This document shows, piece by piece, positions 1 to 11,214 of a stretch of 64,000 nt of DNA. The notes under the pieces were generated by a model. It searched no databases. It was given only the letters and a program-made list of their open reading frames with translations, and had not been told where the DNA came from. Each line of letters opens with the position of its first letter. Positions within the stretch are counted from its first letter, which is position 1. This DNA comes from Podospora bellae-mahoneyi (lineage: Eukaryota > Ascomycota > Sordariomycetes > Sordariales > Podosporaceae). The DNA is taken from positions 3,100,001 through 3,164,000 of the forward strand of contig NC_085886.1 in NCBI RefSeq assembly GCF_035222275.1, in the 5' to 3' direction. The translations under genes were made by a program, and so were the position numbers.

Positions 1-2056
1 CGCCGCTGTCATAACGCTCACGCTTCCTATCATGCTGTTAGCAAACAAGCTTGGTTGTCAAATCCCGGGATAAAACTTACTGAGGATCACTCAGGTTCTC
101 GTAAGCCTCGCTGATGTCCTTGAAGCGAGCCTCGGCTTGCGCATCTCCAGGGTTCTTGTCAGGATGGTGAACAATGGCAAGCTTGCGGTACGCCTTCTTG
201 ATCTCTTGTTCGGTTGCCGTCTTCTCAATCCCCAAAATCTTGTAGTAATCCTTGCGCAGCGACTTCTTGAGCTCCAGCTCGGCTCTCCTAACCTCCTTGG
301 CAACTGTTCTGTCCTCGGGATCGAGCTCGTGGATCGCCTTCCATTCCCGGACAGCCGCCTCCCACTTCTCGGCCAGCCCCAAAGCGTTGGCCTTGGTCTT
401 GCGAGCCTTCAGATACGAAGGGTCGAGGCTGACAGCCTTCTCACAGTCGGCAATGGCCTCATCATACTGCTTGAGCTTGATACGGCACAACGCCCGGTTT
501 TGGTACAGCTTGGAGTTGGTGCCCTTGTTGGCAGGGTCAACCTCCAAAGCCTTGGTGTAGAGATCGAAAGCAGACTGCCACCTGCCAGCCTTGTACTCGC
601 TGTTACCCTCCTCCTTCATCCTGTCGAGTTTCTGGACCACACGGAGCCACTTGATAGCGTCCCTGAAGTCGGGGTCGCAGTTAAGCGCCTGCCGGAAATG
701 CTGGACAGCCTTGTCGTTCTCGCCAGTGGCATACAAAGCACGTCCACGCAGAACAAGAGCCTCAGGATCCCGGCTGTTGTTGCGAAGCAGGGACATGGCG
801 ATGTTCTGGGCCTCACCGAGAGAGTTGACGTCGCCCATCTTGAGAAGGGCCTCACCGCGCATCAGTTGCCACTTTCTTGGCTTCAGAGCGCCCATACCAA
901 GCAACTTTTCGGCCATGTCCAGAGGGTGCAAAACCATAGAGGCGGCGGTGCCATCCCTGAGCGCTGATTGAGCAGCTCTGATATGACGGAGCATCTCCTT
1001 GGCCGGGGCCGTGTCCTTGGCTGATGGTGCTGGCTGGATCCGGCTGAAGGTAGCGATAGCCTCCTCTGGCTGGCCGGTGCTGGTGTAGATACGAGCCAAG
1101 CGCAACAAAATCTTGATGTTGTGAGGGTCTAACTCAACGGCCTTCTTGCAGTCTTGCAAAGCCTCAGTCCATCTGCACGCAGACATAAAGGCAGCAGCCC
1201 GGTTGCCCAGGTAGGTCGCCGAGTTTGGCTGAAGAACGACAGCTACACAGGGGGAAAAAAAAGCATTAGTCACACCCGCATCTCGACCGAAAAAAAATTG
1301 CGTTTCAGTGTTTGTTGGTGACCCACCTTTGGTATAGAACTCAATAGCATGCTTGTAATCGCCGGCCTTGAAAAACTTGTTACCATCGTTCTTGAAAGAT
1401 TCTGCCTGCTCAGCCTCTGATTGCACGGGGCTGGAAGGCGACGATCGGTGAGGCGGGGGAGCGGGGACGGCCTCGTCAGCCGGAGTGGCAGCACCGTTTG
1501 TTGAGGCGTCTGTACCGTTGCTCAAAGGCACCGTGAAAGAGTTGGTGTGAGGAGGAGCGGTGGGCTTCTGCTGGCCAGAGGCAGCCGCAGCGGCGCCGCC
1601 ATTCACGGGGTCCTTTTCGACGTCCATTGATTTTCTTTCGCTCAGGCCAGACAGCTCGGAAAAACGCTTGTTGCGCACCTCGGGAGGCAGGTTGAGAGGA
1701 TGCTCTTCGGGGTCGATCTTCTTGCGGCGGAAGGACGACGAAGAGATGGGGTCGGTTGCGTGCCGGGCAGAAGAGCGGGAGGGTCTCGAGGATGAAGAAG
1801 ATGAAGAAGGCGGCTTTGACTCGCGCGTGGGCGGCGACGTCGACCGGTGTGACTTTTTGGTCGGGGACCGGGATGAGGATGTTTTGGGGGTGGGCGCCTT
1901 TGTGGGCGAGGGAGGGTGCTGCTGTTGCTGTTGCTGCTGCTGCTGTTGGGACTCTTGGATGACGGTTTCGTAGTTTGGAGGAAGATCCTCGTAAGCGTAC
2001 GGTTCCTCCTCGTCCGGGGAGTTGGGCTTCTTCGAGATTTTGGAGAAAAACTTCAT
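1..2056 (-). CDS. TPR-DnaJ co-chaperone (DNAJC7/TPR2-like), 3' end beyond window
   Basis: This is a J-domain co-chaperone with tetratricopeptide repeats, expected to bind Hsp70/Hsp90 C-termini and stimulate Hsp70 ATPase in the cytosol. The chosen start (2056) begins [10 protein letters not shown]; the open frame further upstream lacks family-like sequence and is probably 5' leader. Residues 37-46 are ten glutamines, followed by a Ser/Pro/Lys-rich linker, then several TPRs, then a C-terminal J domain with the HPD motif (VHHPDKNPG). Two introns fit: 1243..1326 (GTGGGT...TGTGTAG), which is in frame and would read through as a false insert, and 27..80 (GTAAGT, branch GCTAAC, ...ATAG). The second joins DPQ to KRERYDSG in an exon at 1..26, as expected for the J-domain end, so the gene continues off the left edge. 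At least 639 residues are present. Domain identity is firm; the exact orthologue is family-level inference. Confidence 0.9.
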
Positions 2057-3520
2057 TTGCAGTGGGTTCCGCAGTGGCTTAACACTAAAAACCGTCTCAC
2101 CCAAGGCCCTGATTGTTATACAGTAATTCTGCCGTTGGACCCAGTCACAAAAGACAGCAACAAAAAAGATGCTGGTGACTTTTGGCAAGCTGCACCCTTT
2201 GTATCAATGCAGCGGCATCAAGGCAAAAATAGGTGAATAGGCTGGCGGCAGGTACCGGGCGTCAAGGTACACCTTTTTTTTTTTTTTTTTGGCAGGTCGG
2301 CTCAAGGGCTGTGCGGTGCAGTTGCGGCGGTGGGCGGAAGGGCGCGGGGGGGGGGGCGGGTTGAAGTGTGGGCGAAGCGGTAGTGTGGGAGCAGCCGTAC
2401 AGTGAAGTTCTTCTGGTAACTGGTGGAAAACGTGGGAACCAGGAGAATACAGAAGAAAGTGGAAAAGTCAAGAGGTCGGGGATGGAGTCAAGGAGTCAAG
2501 GAGTCAAAGAGTCAGAGCCAAATGGTCTCTTCCAACTCCTGGTGGATTGATTGAAAGGGTTTAGATGATTTTCTCAGCCGTCCAAGCAAATCAAGCAAAT
2601 CATGGACACATGGACGATGGAGCCCTCTCCTGTGCCCCGTTCGGGTCTCTTCCAATTCGAAGAGCCACAGGCAGAGCCAGGCATCAAGCTGGCTGGTTGG
2701 GGGCAAAAGCGAGCGTTGCTCTGGAAATTTGGGACACCAGCGAGACCAGCAACTGGACCAGTGATGCCATTCGTCAAGCACCCCCCAGCGATCTCCTGGT
2801 GAAAGACACCAAATGTCCAAGGCTGGTGCCCCGTTTGAGGAATATAAAATACAAATCACAACCGTAATAGGGGGGGTTGACACACTAGTTCTCGAAGCTT
2901 CTGTGGGTCGGCCCGTCCGCAGTCGGCGGCTTTTCGCTGTAATGAGCGGTCAGTTGCAAGGCTGACGTCCATATCTTCACCTCTCGATCCCAAGATATCC
3001 ATCAGTAGGTATCATCAGCCACTTCCCTTCTTTCTTTCTTTCCCCTCCCCTCCCCTCTCAGTACTTCTCGATACATAGTGCTACAGTCAGAAATAAATAT
3101 GCTCGTCCAACCCGGCCAGATTGGAGGGATCATCTGCAAGCGCTTCCCGCGCCTTTTGGCGAACCGTCTGGGGAGCAATTTGTGACAGCCACCCAGCACA
3201 ACCATACACACAACATTTTTTTGGCAGAGGGTGACAATTTGGCAGTGTAGCAGTCCAAATGTGACGTTTGTTTAATTGGACAATGAACAGCAAATTCCCC
3301 GCCCTCCAGAAGCGCCAAAACTACACACTACCGAGTATTACCTAGCTAAGTACCGAACACGGTACACTACGTATCCGTGGTATCCTACGCATGCCGTTAT
3401 CGTTACCCAATGTCCTCGCCGTTCCTGTTGACCATGATAACTGGACCCCACAAACGACCCTAGGCCTGCAATCACTGGTTGGCCACCATTCGTCCTCTGG
3501 CACCACCACCTCGACACACA
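2057..3520. other. Intergenic: TPR-DnaJ promoter and light-chain gene 3' region
   Basis: About 1.46 kb lies between the start of the TPR-DnaJ gene and the stop of the EF-hand gene, both on the minus strand. It contains a long T run near 2272-2290, a G run near 2347-2357 and a C/T-rich block around 3020-3060. I see no reading frame with domain-like content and no tRNA. Confidence 0.6.
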
Positions 3521-4374
3521 TTACGCCTCCTCTGAATCTTCCGACGCCCGTTCGCTGCCCGTGTTGTTTCCAACCACCGAGTTTACAAAATCCTGGTACC
3601 GGAATACTTCCCCCCGTTTGCCCAGTCCGCCACCCGTCTTGCTCTTGGTAAAGGCTCGACGGCTGGTGAAACCGTTGATTACCTTTTCGACGTCTAGCGA
3701 TGTCAACGGCTGCTGGCCCGGCTCGGGCGCCGTGTTGAGCAGCGCGTCCCGAAGCTCGGCCACGTCAATCTGCCCGCTATCGTCGTCGTCAAATGCCGAG
3801 AAGGCCGATAGGAGCTCGGCGCTGGGCGACAGAGCCGCCAGAGACCCTGCTATCGAGTTCATGAACAAAGCCATCGTCATTGTTTGTGGCGCCGAGGGAG
3901 GGAAGAATTGGGTGACCTCTGACGCGTTTGATGGAAGACCTTACACCATTGTTAGATGACTGTGCCAATTGGACCAATACAACGCCGCCTCTCACCCAAT
4001 TGGTTCAACATATCCACGACATCCTCCCTATTCACAACACCATCGCTGTCTCTATCCAGAATCTGGAATCCCTCTCGCAACGTTCTGACTTGCGACGGCT
4101 GTAATTGAGACATGGCGCTCCCGTGACCTACTGGCCCGGTCTTGGATGCTACAGGTCTGGGAGAAAGGCGAGCTTGTGGAGTTGGCAGTTCGCGACCCGG
4201 AGAAGCTCGTGAGGATTTGAAGTCTAACACTGGACTCGGGGGACCTGCTGTCTTTGTTGGCGATGCGGTGGGTGTGGTCTGACGTAGTGTGTTGGGAGAT
4301 CCTGGCGACACTGGGCGACGGAAAGGTGAAGTCCGGGGCGACCCATAGCCCAGCGGGGATGGTTTGAATGGCAT
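3521..4374 (-). CDS. EF-hand protein, myosin regulatory light chain-like (Rlc1-like)
   Basis: Probably a regulatory light chain of type II myosin, which would act at the contractile ring and septum. Two exons (4374..3996 and 3939..3521; intron 3940..3995 with branch CTAAC) encode 265 aa. The first 100 or so residues are Ser/Pro-rich, longer than in yeast Rlc1. EF-hand 1 has the loop DRDSDGVVNRED, with Asp at position 12 as in regulatory light chains, followed by DMLNQLG. The splice then gives LPSNASEVTQFFPP, typical of this family. EF-hand 2 has DDDDSGQIDVAE. A second small intron is possible in the leader: ATG at 4438 is followed at once by a GTAGGA donor, with two candidate acceptors 7 nt apart (introns 4378..4435 or 4385..4435). 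Only the longer intron puts that ATG in frame, adding Met-Ala. A calmodulin-like or Cdc4-like protein is an alternative. Confidence 0.8.
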
Positions 4375-5565
4375 GGCCTGTGTCCTGATGTCAGTGGATT
4401 CAGATCCTGTCCTTGTCCCCACAATCGTCTCCTACCATCGTGATCTTGCAGAGATCTGTATCGACTTATTAGCGGTCAAAAACGCAAGGGAATAACCACC
4501 TCTTGGTTTGTTGTTTTTTGAGGGATGCGGTCAGCAATTGCCAACGGAGCATCAAGACGCGCCAATGGCCTTTGTCTGGATCACTAATTTGAACAACAAT
4601 AACGGTCAGAACAACTCACTTTCGGCGCCTCGAAATCAAGAATATCCCCCGGTCGCTTGTCTGGCTCTGAGTGGGTGATTGATGTCGTCACTGGAGATCA
4701 ACGGTCTAGCCTTAGATGAAAGTTCGATGGCGGGGACAACAAAAAGTAAATAAAGTGACCAGACAACCACCAACGGTGCTACATGGCCCGAGCGTTTCTG
4801 GAAGAGCAGTGGCAGGGACCCTGGAAAAGATGGTGCGGGGCCATTTTCCAGTGACCTGTTTCTGCTTGCCGCGCGGGCATCGTGTTTCAAGGCCCCCAAA
4901 GACGCATGGGATGTACAGGGGGGAAAGGGGGACCCCTCACCTTTCAGCTGGTCTCTGCGTCGATATCGATAACAGACCCCTGTCAGGAGGTAGGTAAGCT
5001 GGAGAGAGGAAGACATCTCAAGAAAAGGTAGACATACACGCAAATGCAGGTTTCGGCAGTCTGCCTTTACATTGCACAGCAGTAGACACGCGGGCAGCCG
5101 CATTAACCCCGGGAGCCAAGATCCAAGCCGTCGAGGGAAAGTCGGAGACCGGAGCCAAGTCACGGTCACCGTTTCCACCGCCCGATACCATACCTTATCC
5201 GATATCCAGCAACGCTACTCCGTACCATTAGGATCCTCCCCGACTCAGAATCCTCCTCTTGTTGTTGTAAGACAATACGATAGCACAGGCCCGGCGCCGA
5301 CCTTGAATAGAAACAATAATAGGTACAGATCCACGACCACAACCGCGGGGCACCCGGTGTCGATCTGTGCTCAGCTACCAACATACAACGGGGTACAAGC
5401 GCCAATTCGATGTGATCGAGCTCTCGGATCAATTGACACCACTCCACAAACCGATAGCTTGGATCGGGTCGCAAAGCAGTGTGTACCACCCGCACCCAGG
5501 ATAGGATACTTGGAAGGATTTCGTGGGAATAAGGGGGCGGCAAACAAAAACCCAACACTCGAGAA
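4375..5565. promoter_or_regulatory. Divergent promoter region (light-chain gene / AFI1)
   Basis: About 1.2 kb lies between two divergently oriented starts and should hold both promoters and leaders. Apart from the candidate leader intron at 4378..4435, I see no coding signal or recognisable element. Confidence 0.5.
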
Positions 5566-8288
5566 ATGGCATCGGCCGAACAACCGTTGCCCTATGCCCC
5601 GAGAACAAGCAGCATATCCGCGTTTGTAGAGGCCCCCCCCAGCGACTCCCACCGCCGATCATCTTCGTCCGTCCCGACGTCCAAGTTCGCCGCTGAGATG
5701 TCTCAACCTCCCCCGCGCCCCGCTCGCTCCCCGCTACCCCACGGTTTCAATCCCGCCGACATGGACCGCCTATCCGACCCAAATGTCAAGGACAAGATCG
5801 TTTCAACCGGCACCAACCCCCCGTCGCAGCACAGCTCTCTCTCGGTGCCCCTTCCAAAAGTACGCCATGACCCGTCTTTGCGCCGGGCGCGCAAGCCGCG
5901 CTCTCAATACCCAAGGAGTAGCACCGAGAGCCACGTCGAGTACATCCTGGTCGCTTCGTTCGATATCGATAGGGGGCCGATCATGGAGCACCAGTATCCT
6001 GTCGCTATCACTGGAGATGAACATATGCTTGCGGAACTGATGCTTCCGGATCAGGCTCACGTCAGAAATCAGGATTGGACAGTTTTCTTTCTTCACAAAG
6101 ATAGCAGCCAGGAAGAGGACGATGCTGAACGGCAGGCCAAAGAAAGTAGGAGAGCCCGGAGACGGCGCAGACGGGACCGGGCAAAGGGGATAATACATGA
6201 ATCGGATGATGAGGACGACGGTGGTGAGGAGGACCTGGACGATGACGACGATGACTGGGATGATGATGTGTCAACCGATGAGGAGCCAGAAGGCGGCGAG
6301 GGACCGCCGTTGGTCTATGTGTTGAACTTGGTCAATACCAAGCAGGACAAAACGGTCAAGAGAGGTGCCGTGGTCAAGGCTATGGCTATTTGCACGCGGC
6401 ATCCATTTCTTCACATATACAAGGTGAGATCTGACCAGGTGAATTCTCCCGGCGTACATACTTACATTTCACTCCACAGCCCCTATTACTACTCGCTCTA
6501 GAAGAGTACTTCAAATCACCAGTACCAGAAACACTATCCATGTTGTTCAACGCCGTCAACGAAATGGACCTTTCTCTCATGCCAAAGCTCAGCCTGCTGG
6601 AAAGACACCTGCTCCAAGCCAGCGATAACAAGGACCTATTCGTCGAAAAGTTTGAGCGCATGATCCAAGCCCGCATCTCGGAAGAAACAGCAGAAGACGT
6701 GGCAGACCAGCCCTTTGACGCCAGCCGCAGCCCCCCAAAACGACCAGGTATCTTCCGCTCAGGCACGAAATCCTACATTGAAACTCACACGGGCGCCTAC
6801 GCCGTGCCGCGGGACACTCACGAATTCGAAAGCAAAGTCATGTACAAAGGCATCCCCATCCCGATCAAAGTCCCCGTTGCCGTCATGCCCGAGACGGTCG
6901 GTGACTTCTCCCTGATCAAACTAATCCAAAACTTTTCGGACTCCCACGCCAAATCCCCCCAAACCTTTGCCCTTCATCCTCACCTAACCACCAACGGCCC
7001 GACAACCCACCCGATCATCGTCCTGGCCAATGCTCTGCTGACCCAAAAGAGAGTCATCTTCCTCGGCCACAACATGCCCTCGGGCGAAGTAGCCGAGGCC
7101 GTCCTGGCCGCCTGCGCGTTGGTATCAGGGGGGTTGCTCAGGGGCTTCACCCGGCACGCGTTTCCCTACACGGACCTGACCAAGATTGACGACCTGCTCA
7201 ACGTGCCCGGGTTCATCGCCGGGGTGACGAACCCCACGTTTGAGCACCATCCGGAGTGGTGGGATTTGCTGTGCGACATTCCGTCGGGCAAGATGAAGAT
7301 CTCGTCCAAGATTGAGTCGGCGCCCATCACGGAGGGGTTGGTGTACTTTCAGCAGCAGAACCCGGCGTACGCGAACTTCATCAACGGGGCGTCGGCCGGG
7401 TCGGGGAGCGCGGCTGCGGCGGGGCAGCAGACGGGGGATTTGACGGGGGATGCGGCGTTCATGGCGGATATACTGAGGTGTATTGCCAACCGGTCGGGGG
7501 AGAGGGTGGTGAGGGCGAAGTGGAGGGAGTGGGTGCTCAAGTTTACGAGGATCGCGGCGGCGTTTGAGGAGACGGTTTTCGGGGCTAGTGCGCTTTATAT
7601 CGGGAGTGATGGGGATGGGGATGGAGATGGTGGTGGAGGGGGGGGTGATGGGAACCTGGGGCAGGCGGCGATGGGGCATGGGTACGTATGGGCCGATGAG
7701 GCGACTAAAGCAAAAGAGCTGGCGGGGAATGTGACGAGGATTGAGGGGTGGCGGAATACTAGGAGTTACTATTCGTTTATCCAGGTTTGTCTCTAACCCT
7801 TCTTTTCATTGGAAAGGAAGAATGGGGTTGCTAATGCGGGAGACAATTAGGACGTCGCTCAGTCATACACGGTCCGCCCGCTCAAGGGTTTGGATTTGGC
7901 ACACATGCACGACCGGTTGCGGACGCAGAAGCTGACTCCCCAGCAGAGCAAGGAGATTTTTGAGGCGCTTTACAACTATGTCTGGTCTTATGACGAGATT
8001 TGTTTGCTGCTGAGTGTTGCGCCGGAGTCTCACGCGGGGCTGTTTTATATTGCCTTGGGACTGTTCCACAAGGATAGGGACGTGAGGGTCAAGACGGCCG
8101 AGTTGCTGGATAGGATTGCTGAGCATGAGGCGGGCCAGCATTGGTGGAGGAGCCTGAGCCGGTTTGAGAAGCTGGCGTATGTGAGGATTAAGAAGGAGGT
8201 TGAGCAGGAGGGGAGAGGGGGGAGGGAGGGGGGTGTGGTGAGTCCTGTTGATAGCAAGAGGGTTAGCTCTGGGAGAAGGGTGATATAA
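5566..8288 (+). CDS. AFI1: Afi1/MesA-type Arf3-interacting DENN-SPA polarity protein
   Basis: Homologue of yeast Afi1 and Aspergillus MesA, which bind the small GTPase Arf3 and help stabilise the polarity axis at the growing tip. Three exons (5566..6423, 6480..7784, 7851..8288) encode 866 aa, close to yeast Afi1. Introns 6424..6479 and 7785..7850 have normal GT-AG ends and restore the frame (LHIYK to [15 protein letters not shown] to DVAQSYTV). A disordered N-terminus precedes the docking block beginning [20 protein letters not shown] near residue 125. An Arg-rich then Asp/Glu-rich insert follows, then the DENN/SPA-like core with [20 protein letters not shown] Gly/Asp repeat near 7607-7650 interrupts the C-terminal half. 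Start ATG 5566 is the first in frame. The family call is confident; detailed function is inferred from homologues. Confidence 0.88.
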
Positions 8289-8751
8289 GGGCATTGTAAT
8301 TAGGGGGTTGGTTTCAAGAGGTTTGAAATGATACAATTGTTGGAGATGTTAAGGAAGTTATCATGATGAAGCCCCCTCCCTGGGCTTTATATTGTCAGAC
8401 TATACAGTTGGAATCGTTGCTAGAGGTGCATGTCCTGCAGAGCCCCAAAGGTGGCTGGCTATGATTCGGCATTCGGGATCTGTTTTGTTCCCACAAGAGA
8501 GCTTGGCTTGCAATGACGGCATGGCACACGCATAGCACACGCATGGCACCGCATGGCAAAAGTGTGTTTTACCCCTCGTCGGCAGTCGATAAAGGTGGGG
8601 TTTCTCCTGTCACCCATTTACGTCTCTTGCTTAACAGCAATTACCATAACGAAAGTCAAATTGGGAAATAACAAGGGCGGGGTAGCAGCTGATAAAGGGG
8701 GGGGTTATTGACCAAAACTTATCTCCATAGCGGTCTTTAATAACAACTCTC
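8289..8751. promoter_or_regulatory. Promoter region of S-formylglutathione hydrolase gene
   Basis: This stretch of about 460 bp separates the AFI1 stop from the next plus-strand start. It contains repeats of GGCACACGCAT/GGCACCGCAT around 8520-8560 and no coding signal. It should hold the AFI1 3' end and the hydrolase promoter. Confidence 0.4.
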
Positions 8752-9747
8752 ATGTCCCTCGTCTCGACTCTTACCCGTCGTCAACTCACTCGTCAAGTCT
8801 CCCAACTCACTCGTCAAGTCCCCCAACTTACTCACACCACCACCCGCTCCTTCACCACCACCGTCAAAATGGCCCTCGAAATCAAAGCCGAAATCACCAC
8901 CTTCAACGGCAAGCTCTACAAGCTCACCCACCCCTCCACCACAACCTCAACCCCCATGTCCATAAACCTCTTCATCCCCCCCTCCGCCCTCTCCAAAACC
9001 ACCCCCGCCCCCGTGTTAATCTACCTCTCGGGCCTGACCTGCTCCCCGGAAAACTGCACGGAAAAAGGCTTCTTCCAACACCGCGCCTCCCAGCTCGGCC
9101 TAGCCCTCGTCTACCCCGACACCTCCCCCCGCGGCCTCTCCATCCCGGGGCAATCCGACTCCTGGGACTTTGGCGAGGCGGCATCCTTCTACCTCGACGC
9201 CACTGCCGATCCCTGGAAGGAAAACTACAAGATGGAAACTTACATCACCACCGAACTCCCCTCCGTTCTCTTTTCCTCCCCCCAGCTCGGTCCCTACCTT
9301 GATAAGGAACGAGTCTCCATCACGGGTCACAGCATGGGCGGACACGGGGCTTTAACCCTCTACCTCAAGCACCAAGACAAATACAAATCTGTCAGTGCCT
9401 TCGCCCCGATTGCAAACCCGACAAAGTGTCCCTGGGGGGAAAAGGCGTTCAAGGGGTACCTAGCCGGTGGACTCGAGGAAGGCAAGAAGCACGACGCTGT
9501 CGAGTTGTTGAGATCGGGGATTTGGAAGGGGGGTGATCTCAAGGCCCTCGTCGATGTTGGCACCGGGGACAATTTCTACAAAAATGGGCAGCTGCTTCCC
9601 GAGAATCTGGAGGCGGTGGTCAAGGAGATGGGGTTGGAGGGGTTGAAGGTGAGGTATCATGAGGGCTATGATCACAGTTATTACTTTATGGCGAGTTTTA
9701 GTGGGGAGCATGTTGAGCATGCGGCGAGGCATCTTGGGTTGCTTTGA
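8752..9747 (+). CDS. S-formylglutathione hydrolase, with N-terminal presequence
   Basis: Esterase-D family serine hydrolase that splits S-formylglutathione into formate and glutathione, the second step of glutathione-dependent formaldehyde detoxification. It is a single exon of 331 aa. Visible features are the oxyanion-hole region YLSGLTCSPENCTEKG, the nucleophile elbow GHSMGGHGA, the DVGTGDNF region with the acid residue, and DHSYYF with the catalytic His. The first ATG (8752) adds 39 residues rich in Arg, Thr and Gln, without acidic residues, resembling a mitochondrial presequence. A second in-frame ATG at 8869 (MALEIKAEIT) matches the usual cytosolic start and has the better context (CAAAATGGC). 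Both starts may be used. The presequence contains a 21-bp tandem repeat. Function is secure; targeting is inference. Confidence 0.93.
   Translation: MSLVSTLTRRQLTRQVSQLTRQVPQLTHTTTRSFTTTVKMALEIKAEITTFNGKLYKLTHPSTTTSTPMSINLFIPPSALSKTTPAPVLIYLSGLTCSPENCTEKGFFQHRASQLGLALVYPDTSPRGLSIPGQSDSWDFGEAASFYLDATADPWKENYKMETYITTELPSVLFSSPQLGPYLDKERVSITGHSMGGHGALTLYLKHQDKYKSVSAFAPIANPTKCPWGEKAFKGYLAGGLEEGKKHDAVELLRSGIWKGGDLKALVDVGTGDNFYKNGQLLPENLEAVVKEMGLEGLKVRYHEGYDHSYYFMASFSGEHVEHAARHLGLL
8782..8834 (+). repeat. 21-bp tandem repeat inside the presequence
   Basis: Two near-identical 21-bp units (8782..8802 and 8803..8823) and a decaying third copy (from 8824) encode QLTRQVS, QLTRQVP and QLTHTTT. The repeat lies entirely upstream of the internal ATG at 8869. 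Confidence 0.85.
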
Positions 9748-10012
9748 AGGGGAGAAAAAGGGTGGGGGGTTATGTATTGTATTTTGAAAGCAGGCAGGCA
9801 GGTTAAAATTCATGGCAAGCTATGATGGGGTTATTCGGGATTTGTACACTTTTGATTATCAAAACAGTGATCTATTCTGCTGTTTGCTTTTCTGCGTATT
9901 GATGCTGTGAGGATTGCGTCTGACTACCAATACAGCTTGTGATTGGCAAGAAAGAAGCCTCTCTTCCTGCGACAGGTTCGTAACCCAGCCAACGACAGCC
10001 CCCCTTCTCAGA

Positions 10013-10524
10013 TCACTTCCAAAGACAATCAAACGAAGTAATAAACCGGTCCCAGCTCACAGCCGTGAGGTTGTACCGGTGGGGGTAGTCAGAGTCGACA
10101 GGTCCCATGGTGCAACCCTCAGGTGAGGTGCAGATGCCGCCGCAGACCTTGCTACATTCTTGTCAACATATATCCTGCTTCATTAAAAAAAAAAAGTAAA
10201 AAGAGACTCACAGGTAAGGATAACAAAAGAAATTACCGGGGTCTGGCGCAAAGGTGGCGGCGTTGTTCCGAAGACCGTCGGGGAGGTTGTAGCACTTGTT
10301 GAGTTGGTAGGTTTCGTGGGTGCAGACGCCGGTGGCGTTGGGGTTGGTGCAGATTAGGACCTGGACCAAATCAGCTATGAGGGGGTGATGATGAGAAAGG
10401 AAGGGAGGGGACTTACGCCGCCGATGGAACGCCGTGGTTTGGGGTGGGCGTCCAGGGGGTTTGCTTTGGTGGTAATAAGAAAGAGACCGAGGAGGAAGAT
10501 GGCGAGTTTGGGGAGGGGTGACAT
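10013..10524 (-). CDS. Small cysteine-rich secreted protein, 131 aa, 8 Cys
   Basis: Three short exons (10524..10417, 10360..10212, 10151..10013) separated by GT-AG introns of 56 bp (10361..10416) and 60 bp (10152..10211) give one frame of 131 aa. Residues 1 to about 21 form a signal peptide (MSPLPKLAIFLLGLFLI core). A short pro-segment follows, ending KPRRS, a possible Kex2-type dibasic site. The mature part has eight Cys at 40, 49, 59, 82, 89, 93, 99 and 128, suggesting four disulfides, and one clear NAT glycosylation site. The pattern GVC...KCYNLP...PDPGNFFCYPY...CTSPEGC recalls small secreted fungal proteins, some with a beta/gamma-crystallin-like fold, but I cannot name the family. Start is the ATG directly before the signal peptide. 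The role is unknown; a cell-wall or secreted effector-like function is only a possibility. Confidence 0.8.
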
Positions 10525-11214
10525 GTTAGCTGTGATGGCGGTTGTGTGTGCGTGGTTGGTGGCTGGGTAAGAGAGAGTGGAAGGGTGGTATGGTGTGCTG
10601 TTTGGTAGCCTTTGTTTGGTGGACATCTAAAAGCTGAATAGCTGATTCTCTCGAACGGTCAGGCGGGCGAATCATCCGAGTTCGGATGGCAGATGTGGAA
10701 GGCGCATTTTGACAGAACAGCCGCCTTCAACAAACGTCATGGCATTCCAGTGGTGGCAGTGACGTGGTGACGGGTGGCACCAGAAGGCAGGGTGTTGACT
10801 CCGGGTGTGCGGCTCTGTGCGAGGTTAGGTCAGGGAAGCAAGCTTTTGGGCTACCTCGGATTGTTTGCTGGATTAGGGGTTGATTGTTTCACAGAATGGC
10901 GGCCTTGTTTGGCGAGTATCTGATGTTCTGTTTTGCATCACGGGAGGGAACCTGAGTAGGAGGGAGACGCAGGAAGCTTGTAGAGTAGAGCTCACTGCTT
11001 GTCGAGGTTGAAATAGACTGCGAGAGGGCTTTCAAAAGAAGGACGATATCTCAAACAATCTGGTGAGTACCTGGCAAGTCAAGAAGGTATCTAGAGCCCG
11101 TTCCACATATTCTACAAAATTCAGCGTGGGTTTTGACAAAATCAAATCCACCACAGAGGAAAGAAATAAACAGTAGTTCCAACCATAACATACATACATT
11201 CTACTCCCGTTCCA
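10525..11214. other. Intergenic: secreted-protein promoter and GPI10 3' region
   Basis: About 690 bp lies between two minus-strand genes. I see no open frame with coding character and no RNA gene; it should contain the promoter of the small secreted protein gene. Confidence 0.5.

Noticed and set aside
2057-2188. N-terminal extension of the TPR-DnaJ protein from 2188
   Set aside because: The extra residues do not resemble the family and the [10 protein letters not shown] start is followed by the expected acidic [11 protein letters not shown] block; treated as leader.
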